Below the pieces are notes generated by a model. The model was not told the DNA's origin and searched no databases. It saw only the letters and a list, made by a program, of their open reading frames with translations. From Moringa oleifera (lineage: Eukaryota > Streptophyta > Magnoliopsida > Brassicales > Moringaceae), in the NCBI GenBank assembly GCA_021397835.1, contig JAJFZO010000575.1, positions 5,001-69,000 on the forward strand: a stretch of DNA of 64,000 bases, read 5' to 3'. Positions 25,401 through 36,400 of this stretch are shown piece after piece. Positions within the stretch are counted from its first letter, which is position 1, and each line of letters begins with the position of its first letter. The position numbers and the translations under genes were made by a program.

Positions 25401-28400
25401 CGTGGACAAAGCATCGGGTCCAAATGGCTTTACCATAGCTTCTTCAAAGAAAATTGAAAAATCATTAAGCAAGACATATTGAGATTGTTTAAGAAGTGTC
25501 ATGACAATGGCAAATTTGTATGCTCTTTGAACTCAACTTTTTATGGTGATTATTTCCTTTGAAAACGGGGGGAAACTAATTTAGGAGATTGTCATTTGAT
25601 TAGCCTCGTAGGGGAAATCTACAAGTTAATAGCAATAGTCCTTGCGGAGAAGTTCAATGAAGTGGTGGCAAAGAGGAGAAGTCCAAACCAGAATGCTTTC
25701 GTGAGAGGGAGGCAAATTCTTGATGTGGTATTGATTGCAAATGAAATAGTTGATCATCAATTAAAGAAAGTGAAAAAAAAAAAAGTGACTTGTAAATTGG
25801 GTATGGTGAATGGGCTCATTCCAAGTTCTTTAAGTCATCTAGAGGGATTTGTTAGAGGATTCATTGTCACCACTCTTATTTGTGTTAGTAATGGAGGCTC
25901 GTAATAGGATGCTTGGAATGGCGGTTCAAGGCTTTTGAGTGGGTTTAAGGTGGGTAGATCAAGGTTGGAATTAGAGATAACTCATATTTTGTTTGTTGAT
26001 ATCACCATAATTTTTTGTAAGGCGAAGAAAAACCAATTGATCAACTTAAGAAGTGTTCTAGTATGTTTCGAGGTAGTATCCCGTTTGAAGGTTAACTTGA
26101 GGGAGAGCGAACTTATCCTACTTGGTGATGGAGTGGATAAGGAAAGACTTGCTAAGGTGTTGGGATGCAATCTGGGGAGTCTTCTAATGAAATACTTAGG
26201 GTTGCCCTTAGGAGCTAAAGTTGAAAAAGCAAGGTTATGGAATTTGGTGATTGAGAGACTTGAAAAAAGGCTAACGTGATGGAAAAGTAGATACCTTTTT
26301 GGGGGGAAGGGGGGGGGGGGGGACTAACACTCATTAGAAGCACTCTCTCAAATCTTCCGGTTTATCACATGTTATTTTCGATACCTATGATGATAACAAG
26401 GTAGTCGAAGTAAGTGCAAAGATGATTCTTATGGGGAATCTGGGGATGGGTTCAAGTATCGCTTTGTTAAATGGGAGATAGTGAGACAACCGATAGTGAA
26501 TGGGTTTTTGGGATTAAACCTCTTGGCTTGTTTAATAAGGCTCTCCTGGGCAAATGGTTATGGAGATTCATAACGGAAAAAGAAAATTTATGGTGGAGGA
26601 TGGTGGTAGTGAAATATGGAGCGATGGAAAGGATGTGGGTTACAGAAATAAGGGAAAGTTATGGAACCGAGGTGTAGAAAGCTTTTAGAAAAAAAATGGG
26701 ATATGGTCAAACCACATGTGAGGTTCACATTGGGTTGGGCAACAATGTTAAATTTTGGCATGATTTGTGGTGCGGTAATCAACTGCTTTGGGACATATAT
26801 CAACTTGCTTGTGATAAAGAAGCTTGGGTAAATGAGTACCTATCTCCTCATGAGGGTGGTGTGACATGGGAGATAGCATTTAGAAGGAATGTGCACGATT
26901 GGGAAGTGGGGCCGGTAGGGTAGTTTTTAGAGCATTTTTACAGTATCAAACTAGAATTGAATAATGAAGATTGGGTATTTTGGAGGGGAAATAAAGAAGA
27001 AAAATTTTCGGTTAAGTCCTTTAAGATAGTCATTGATGTTCAAGAAGGACAAGTAAAGGATCAAATACCTCAGAAGTTAATTTGGAGGGTTGGAGCTCCT
27101 CCAAAGGTGGCTTTTTTTGCGTGGGAAGCTGCTTGGGGTAAACCTCTAACCCTTGACAATTTGTAAAAAAGGAGATTCACTATTCCAAACAGGTGCTCCT
27201 TATGCAAAGAACAAGCAAAAACTGTGGATCATGTAATACTCTAGTGTAGGTGGTCTAGAAAATTTTGGGAGAGTGCGTTGGCTTTTATGGGGCAAGCTTG
27301 GGTGATGTCAAGTTCGGTGGTGGCAGAATTGAGAGCGTGGGGAGGTATAAGTGCTGCTAGGGTGAAGAAGAAAGTTACTGAATTGATTCCGCTTCTCAAC
27401 TTATAGCTATTGTGGGGAGAAAGAAACAGGAGGGATTTTGAAGGGGTGGAAACATCTCTTAGTGTGTTAAAGAATAGATGGATTCATGTATTTAAATTGT
27501 GGGCAATGGGAAATTCTTTTGTAAATGAGGAGGACTTTGTAGTGTTCATAGATATCTTCACTGCTAGATAGGATTTGACTCACTTTTGTACATGGGGGTA
27601 CCCTCTTGATGCCTCATGGTTAATATAATTCTAACTTTGTTTCTGATTAAAAAAAAAAAATCTACATATTTTGTTCTATTGCTGTGTTTTGCTTTCTATA
27701 CTAGTCATAATTTTGGTTATGCTCCAGAATTTCTTGGTCAGCAGGTTTCCTTGTGGGGCAATCATCCAATAACCAAGTTGGTTTACTTTTCTATTTGAGG
27801 TTTTAATTAAACCAAATGAACTTAAGGACTTTTATGCAATATTAGCCACATGCCATTGTGCTATATACCATATACATTTGCCTAAAGTTGGCTCTGGGAT
27901 TGATATAACTGCAGATAGAAAGGAACTGCGGGTGTGAATAGTAAGGACCACAGTTCAGTTTGGTTTAGCTTTTACTGCATATTTGTTTTGCTTTGGGTAA
28001 AAGGTTTTTATGAGGATGTGAGGAGGGGCTTTCATTGATACAGGCCACTTTTGACCTTTTGATTTTGTCCATTTTACAAGCCTTACTGGTTTCATATAAT
28101 GGTTTCTTTTGGCCTGGATAATTACAATGGTTTGGAACTTTGGCTATTATAGTGGAAGTAGCCTGTGGCCATGTTAAGCTACTAATCAAAACTGCGCAAA
28201 CCAACAAGGTACTCATCACCATAGATGAAACAAGAAGTTGGCATGTCTACCTATGACAATGGTTCCTTGCCTCCCTGGTCGCTGAAACCTTTCGGCCTCT
28301 CTAATCATCCTAGAGGCATGGGCTCTACTTTGGTTCAAAGCTTATATCTGCTAATCTTGCCATTCAGACCAAATAACTAACTTTGTGGGTGCGAGATCAG

Positions 28401-30358
28401 AGTCTCAACTTTGAATGAATTGTACCTACTCTGGAATAGGGAAGGGCCCTTAACTATTTATGATAATGAGCATCTATCTGGTTTAACATAAGTAATACCA
28501 CTATGCTTATCTAAATACAACTGTAGCAAATAATCAAGATTTTGCTAATTGTCAACATATCCTTTGAAGGTAATGGGCCAAAAGAATAACAATACACTAG
28601 AATTAAAAGTTAATATTGGTATCATATATAGGCAAATGAAGTCCCTAAAAAAAAAAGTTAATATTACTTGTGGACTAATGTGTTTTGAGATTTCTGAGTT
28701 CTGTAGATTTTCTCTTTTATTCTGTCTTTTGTTTTACTGTATGATCATTTCTTTATTAACTAGACATGTTTAAGCAGTCTCTACTTGAGAAATGTGGGAA
28801 ATGGCTTTGTAATGTTCTTCGGGGGCTTGTTTTTTTTGGTTTTATGATCTTGCCCTTATGTTCCTTTTTAGCTTACATTATTCTGACCCCTTTATCTATC
28901 CACCAGATATTACGATTCATGAATGGGTATTTACATTTTAATTGTCACAATCAGGTCCCGATCTGAAATTTCTTTACCAATAATGAGAGAACTGGTTCCA
29001 CATTATCTTCAGGATACCGGCAAGGTATGCATAGGCTGTGTATTGAATTACTGTTTATAATGTTAATACTTATGTTAACTTTCTTTTCAAGATGCAGTTT
29101 TGAGATAAATATTCACTTTCTGAGTTTATAGGTCTATCTGTTTGTGTTTCTTCATCCCCATGTTTTCTGCAAATTTTAATATGCTTGTGGAGGTAATACA
29201 TGTTATACCAATTTCAGTGTTGCTTGTTTGATTGTAGAACTTCTGCTTGCATCTCTCCTATTCATTGCATGAAAACAATGTTTATTAATCGAATCTGTTT
29301 TTTTTATTAACTGTTGTTAATATTCATGAAAAAATAGTTGAGCTCATTGTAGGAAGCTATTATATTAATGATGTTGAATGACTTCATTTTATGGTTTTAC
29401 AATATGATGATTCCATTGTCACTCCAGCCATTGATATCTGATCTGTAACTGTAGGAGAGGGTTGATTATTTGGAAGATGGAAAGAATATTTTTAAGTTGC
29501 GGTTAAGACTCTGTTCCTCTTTATACCCCTCTAACGAGCGCATTAGGGATTTCTTTCTTGAATATGATAGACACACTCTTCGAACAAGCCCACCATGGGG
29601 TTCAGAACTTTTGGAGGTATTTATCTTATCTGTGCTTTAATTTCATCTCTACTTTTGCAACTTAGGGTGATTATAGCTATTCTTGCATTATCTGTACAGG
29701 CTTTGTAGTCAATTATGTCTACAGACAGTTTTCCAGTTACCTTTATCCCATAGGAGTAATTACAGTAATAAAATTCTGTGATTAGTAGAGAAGAAGTTTA
29801 CGTGTTGCTTTGCTCTTAGATTTGTTCTAAGAAGTTTTTCTTCCGGTATACATGGCTCGTCAACCAGACTAGAACGTAGTATTTTAATCAAGGCCAACTG
29901 TAGGCTAACCACCCCTTGTTGACTTACATTGTAAAGAGGACAGAGGGCCTTGAGGATTGGAAGAATAGAATGGGAGGTATCAGGGCCCTAGGGGCCATGC
30001 CGCAAGGCTAAGAGGCTCAATTTGTAAGTCGAGGAGAATTGAAAGAGTTTTAAATTGGATCCAACTCCTTTTGACGGAAGCAATTGCTTCTGCCTCAAGG
30101 TCGGAAGCCTTTGTGTGGGCTAGGTTTGAGCTTCCATTCCTTGGGGCGGCCTTCCATCATGTCAAATTAACAAGTAGGAATGATGCAGAGTCCTGAGGAG
30201 ACCACATCTGTTACTTTGCAGAAGGTTTTCACATTCATTGGTGCAAGATGTCATACCAGAAGGAAAATCGATTAAATTTTCCCTCAAGCATTGTAATTTG
30301 AAAGGGTGGTCCATCTTTCTTAGAAAAGAATTGGGTGATCTTGTATACCTATTCACCC

Positions 30359-30401
<43 letters not shown>

Positions 30402-33400
30402 TCCCTCCTCTCTTCTTTTTTCTCTTTCTCACTTTTTGTAGTTGTTGAATGCACCAGCGGTTTACAAATTGGAATAGGCATATGATACATACATACGTAC
30501 ACACACATATGAAAGGGCATACTGTTGCTCTAAATTCTTCTGATATTGATCTGCTACTGTCTCAAACAGTATTAAGGTGCATTATGCAAAGATATTCTTA
30601 TGATCCTTGAATCTTTTCCGATTTTGTCTGCAGGCTATAAACAGTTTGAAGAATGTTGATTCCACTGCTTTACTTCAGTTTCTTCACCCGATTCTTAATA
30701 TGCTCCTCCATCTTATAGGCAATGGTGGAGAAACTCTCCAGGTACTTGAATAAGTTTTGCTGTTTTTTTTTTTTTTTTTGAATCAACTGTCCTATTGAGG
30801 TCAGTTAATATTTTCTCAGTTATTAATGATTGCTAATGTATCTACTCAAGCATCTGACAATTTGGCCACATTATTTTACTAGTGCTGGATTTTTCACTAC
30901 ATACTAGTTTCTTATTTAAGACTTTACCTGTTTCAGGTTGCAGCCTTCAGAGCCATGGTTAATATCTTGACTCGGTATGCTTTTAGTTACGGTTATTGAG
31001 TTTGCTTATGTAGGAAGTTGGAAACTGTTCTTTATCATGTAGGTCCATGAAAGTACACCAACAGTTAAGCAGGCATATGCTGCAAAAGTATGCATCTGAG
31101 ATACACACATTAATGTCACCTTTGTGCTTTATACGTGTGGCATATGCTGCAAAAGTATGCATCTGAGATACACACATTAATTTCACCTTTGTGCTTTATA
31201 CGTGTGGCATATGTACAAAAGTATGCATCTGAGATACACACATTAATTTCACCTTTGTGCTTTATAGGTGTGGCATATGCTACAAAAGTATGCATCTGAG
31301 ATACACACATTAATTTCACCTTTGTGCTTTATTCGTGTGGAAGTTTGCAGTGCTCCTTTGACTTCCAACTCTGATTTCTTACCAAATGATTAATATGTCT
31401 TTTATTTTTTTATATGATCAACTTTTAGAAATAATCTAGCTTGTTTCCTGCAGTCTATAAGTCTCCTTTAATTGCAATCGTACTTATGGAGCTGTATGCT
31501 CCTGGAGTTGGCTTCTATAATTGTTTTTTTTTTTCTTTCCTTTCTACTTGATTTTGGATCTTTTATTGTAGGGTGCAGCAGGAGTCTGTTGATGATGCTG
31601 ACCGAAATCGGTTTTTAGTTAACTATGTTGATTATGCTTTTGATGACTTTGGAGGCCGTCAACCACCGGTTTATCCGGGTTTGTCTACTGTGTGGGGTAG
31701 CTTGGCTCGTAGCAAGGTATATGTATCCCGCCCATTATCAGAATTTCTGAATTGCTAATAGCTCATGTTGATCATACTTATTAGAATAATCATCCACAGC
31801 TTTAAATATTTCTCTTGATGCATGTCAAGGATGTTGTTCGTTTCTTTTTTGTGCTTGTAATATTCAATTAAACTCTGCTCTTTTCCTAATATGTGAAAAT
31901 CTTATATTTTATGAATCATGGTACTTTGGAATATTTAAATGGTGTGATTTTAAAATCACTGGACTTATGAATCTATTGTTCTTTTGAGGTGGAATTTAAA
32001 ATTTTTATTATTTTAAAAATCCATTATATAGTTGAATCTAAATAGTAAAATTCCTCCCCACATTGACATTTTTATCGCCTACCTCTTTCAAAATATCTTC
32101 CCTCCACGTGAAATTTCTATTTTGAACTATTAATACTTTTATTTCACATGAACATTTCTGAGAAATTTAGCTCTTGAAGAACATCTTAAAATCCTGTCAT
32201 CAAAATTCATTCAAACAAACATACCCTAGGAGAACATTCCATACTTGTAATACTATTCAATCTGAAAGCATAATTGTATTATTTCTAGATTTGTTGTCAT
32301 TCTTTGGTTCCATTTCACATTTGCTTTCATGGAATCATCAATTGTACCACTAAACTCAAAAGGTGCCTTTATGCTTCTGCCCTTGATCATTACAACAAAT
32401 TCTTTACCTATATTTGCTTGACAAAAGGCTGTAATTTGGGTTCCCAAGTGGCTAAATGCCATATTATTTCTTCATCTAATTGTTTCAATGAGTGTGATTA
32501 TGAACAAAAGAAAAGAAATCTGCATGTACGCAAAGTAAATTCCTTTGGAAGTAACATTATCTTGATTCCAAGGTTGTGTTTATTCCATTTTCACTGAAGC
32601 TGGAGTACAGTTGTCAAGCTTAGGATTTTATGTGAAGGAAATTGTTGGAGAGTTTAGGTTAAGTGGGGATATAGTTGGGCAAATCCTTCTGCTTTGGTCT
32701 GAGCTTGAAAGACATTTGCGGACTGGAACTTTAGGTGGCAAGTGAAATAGGGTTTTCAAAATGAGATATAATGTTATGTTTTAAAACGAAAGCTTGGGAA
32801 TTTATGGGCATTGACTATTTATATGTTTTATGGAAAAGGTAGGATGTTTTATGAGTTTTTAGGATTTATCCTGTTATAGGAAAAAGGAATAAAGGGGAAC
32901 AACTCTTGCAATTAAGGATTTATGAAAAACTACAACACCTCAATTTGATAAAAATCAAGTATCACTATTTCAAAATCATGTTTTGACAAACTTACTTCTG
33001 TTGATGTTTAAATGATTATGCTTTGTTGCTATATGGTTCCTACAAGATTTGCTTAAGGAGTAATCATTCTATTGACTAATTCTCCCTAAATTTTTGCATT
33101 TTGTTTTTTCTTCTACTCTTTTTTGAACGGCATGACTTTATTGTGCAGGCTAAAGGTTACCGAGTTGGACCAGTATATGATGATGTCTTAGCGATGGCTT
33201 GGTTTTTCCTTGAATTAATTGTCAAGTCAATGGCATTGGAGCAGATGCATCTTTTCTATCAGAGTCTTCCATTAGGTGGATTCGTGTTCAAATTATATTT
33301 TAGCATCTCACAAAAGTGCTTTTCACTTTTAATCACATATTTGTGAATTGCTTATATCAGCTTTTATCCCTTTTTCTTACACTTGGAAAATGTTCTTTGA

Positions 33401-36400
33401 CTTGAAAACCCATTTAATTATGAAAATAACCTAGCTTGGTATGCAAGTGTTGTGAACATATAGTAACTTAGTGTCTTAGGTGATGAAATAACTAGATCAA
33501 AAGCACTAAAGCAATAGTTTCTTTAGACCTTAGTTTGCGTCTTTGAGCTGCCTATATAGCTCAAAGCCACTAGAGTAAAGATGTTTTCTCAACTTGCATG
33601 TCAATTGATCTTAACACGTCTTATTAAGCATCTTTTTGGGTACTTGTTCATCAAACAAATCCAGACACATCTCAGATGAATTAGGGATGAGAAGTAGCAG
33701 GGACTTCTAATACTTTAGCTTTAGAGACTTACTCTCAAAATTGAGTGGTCGACATGATGTCATCAAGAATGCAATAGAAATGTTTATTAACTAAGTCTCC
33801 AATAAGTGATGTGTGTTTTGATCATTTTTAGTAAATCATGAAGGAAACAGAGGAGGGTTGGCCAAGGGATCCACTAAGGATCCAACTAATTTGGATAGAG
33901 AGGAACGAGATTGAATTGGGAATTGAGGGGATCAAATCCGATCCTTGAAACTTACGAAATGTGGGGCGTTGGGTCAATCATTGATTTTCTTGGGCAAAAG
34001 GGAGATGTATTGGTTGAAGGAGTCGATGGTGAGTCTTCTATATGACAAAAGGGAGTTGTTAGGAGGGGGAGGGTCAGGTGTTGTTCTTGATGCTCGAATG
34101 GAATATCCATGGGCGATTCTTAAGATTTATGGAGGTGCAAGGAGATTGATCCTGATTACTTCTTATCCTTGACGGAGGTGATGGATTCGAGTAGTGGCAG
34201 GTGTTGAGGTATGTAGCAAGGGACCTATCTTGTATAAGGAGGAGGTGTGCGTAGTGAAAGTTATAAGGAGTAAAGCAAAAGGAGGGGAGAGGTAGGGTTG
34301 TCTCACAGTGGTTGTCGTGGGGTGCCCAGCCTATGGGCATAACTTTGATCACCCAATCTTGGAGGATCAATGGAAGTCGGTTTGATTTGTGAGTGAGGCA
34401 TTTAGGTGTAGCTAAAAGCGGTTTTGTTAAGGGTTTTGAGGCAAAATGAATTTGTGTTAGAGGTTATCAGGTTTGAGGAAGGGAGTCGGGTGAGGAAGAA
34501 AAGGGATGGCAACGGGCCGGGTCAAGTTACCAAGGGCGAGTTACGAGTGTTTGACTCAAGAAGGCAATCCAAATCCAGGATTAAAACTAAGTCATGGTTC
34601 TAGGTTAAAAAAGAAAGGCCCCAAGTCTGGAACTCAAATACCCAATCACCCACTAAGTGAACAAAAGGGGCAACGACGACGGTCGACTGGCTTGGCCTTG
34701 TCGAAGAAGTGAATGTTGCCACAAACATGGAGTAACGGGTGTTTCAAGCAATAGATGTGTTGGATTGCATCGACTTGGGAAATGGAGCAGATGAAATTGG
34801 ATGGCCAATTGACAAGTCGATGGAGACAGACTCACTAAATAAGGCATGGCTGACTATGCATTTCAACAATTTTAGTGTGTATGGTGGCATACTGAGAGAG
34901 AAGGAAGAGAAGTGATGATTGGGATAGCAGAGCGAGGCTTGGTGATAAGGCATCAGCGGCAAGTATCAGGTGGTTATGAGCAGTTAGGTAAGGGAGCTCA
35001 TCAAAATGACCATAGTAGTGTTATGGTTGCAGAGACAGAGATTGGATTGCTATTTGAGATATGAAAGGTGGAAAGGAGGTATAGATAAGGGGAAAGCGAA
35101 GGTTATGGAGGCATAAGACATGGAGGGCAACACTGTGCAGTTTTTTCAAAGAGAATGCAGCATGAGCATAGGGGGATGAGGTTGGGGGCAATGATACTGG
35201 ACTGGCATAGGGGGCATAATAGATCGCTGGTGAAAGGGATGAGGAGATAGAAGGCACGAAAGAAAGGGCAATAAGAGTGGAGGTTGTGGGAACTGTAGAC
35301 AAAATGGCTCAAAAGCAATAGTAAGTAGCTAAAGGAGTGTCCGACTCATGAGTAAAATGAGTAGAGAATTAGAGATTTCCTTTGCAGGTTTTGAGGATCA
35401 AACATTTGAGTTGTTCAAGGCAATAATGGGGCAAAGACTTAATGAGAAAGCAAACGGTACTAGAGGGACCAAGACAGGGGAAGGGTGACACAATGAGAGG
35501 GCTAAAGAGATTGACCTTTGCAATTAATTTTGAGAGGAATGGGAGGGTTGATGGTAGGAGCAGGCCATAGCAGGGTGAATGTTTTTATGATGCTGAGGCT
35601 CATCTCACAAATGTGAGGGGACTAAATAGTATTGAGAAAAAAGTGGTTATCAAGCACTCATTAAGACGATGGAAAGTTGTAGTATGCTTGCATGAGAAAG
35701 ATTGATAGCATGACTAATGGGCTAGTGAGAAGCGTATGGGGGAACAAGGCAGCGGGTTGGAGGAAATTGCCAACTAGAGACAGTTCAGGAGGGATATTAA
35801 TGATATGGAACAAGAAGGTTCTCCCACGCATTGATTGGTGGGCAAGGGAGGAATCCATCTCATGCTTGCTTAGTATGGAGACTAATGGGAGAAAATGGGT
35901 ATTTACGAGAGTGTATAGGCATGGTACAGGTGAGTCGCCAAAAGCTATGGGAGGACCTCAAAAAAACTAGGAGGTGGGGGGGCTTTCCATGGGTGGATAG
36001 GGGGGATTTTAATATGGTGATGTATGCACATCAACATACTGGTAATGGGATGGGAGTGCAAAGACGAAGGAGTTCACTTGGTTTAGCTTCAAAGAATCTC
36101 CTTCATTATTCCGGATTGATCGGTTCTTGGTCTCATATCAATTAGAGGAATTGTTCCTTAAGGTTACGTCGGATCATAGCCCCATCGTGTTGGAGATGGA
36201 AGGGATCAAGTGGACTCTAAGGCCGTTTTGCTGTGAGAACATGTGGTTGAGAGCGGATGGGTTTATGTAGATGGTCAGGGGATGGTGGGACGACATTACG
36301 GTAGAGGGCCATGCGAGTTACATTCTGGCAACAAAATTGTAGTGGCTGAAGGAGATGATAAGGACGTGGAATAAAGAACACTGTGGTGGCAACAGAGAAG

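Larger units (their letters stand above)
22401..27660 (+). mobile_element. Near full-length, inactive L1-type LINE in SPK1 intron 12
   Basis: A 5.26-kb non-LTR retrotransposon in the same sense as SPK1. Order on the plus strand: ORF1-like region (22.5-23.9 kb), apurinic-type endonuclease (about 24061-24756), reverse transcriptase (about 25380-26290), C-terminal zinc-finger region (26957-27245), 3' UTR and a GATT(A)n tail. A perfect 14-15 bp target-site duplication flanks it. The size fits full-length plant L1 elements, so the insertion was probably not 5'-truncated. Many stops and frameshifts make it immobile. SPK1 intron 12 (22043-28954) still has intact splice sites. Confidence 0.93.

Noticed and set aside
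28549..28773. Possible extra exon in SPK1 intron 12
   Set aside because: The flanking exons 12 and 13 join in phase and give the expected SPK1 sequence without it. No conserved motif.
30238..30441. Frame ending in poly-Pro
   Set aside because: Created by the C40 homopolymer inside SPK1 intron 14.
30983..31319. Minus-strand frames with a repeated [11 protein letters not shown] peptide
   Set aside because: Translation of the 67-bp tandem repeat inside an intron; no gene signals.
34653..35318. Several minus-strand frames rich in Ser/Pro/Leu within LINE-2
   Set aside because: Antisense of GA-rich LINE ORF1 sequence; low complexity, no start context or motif.
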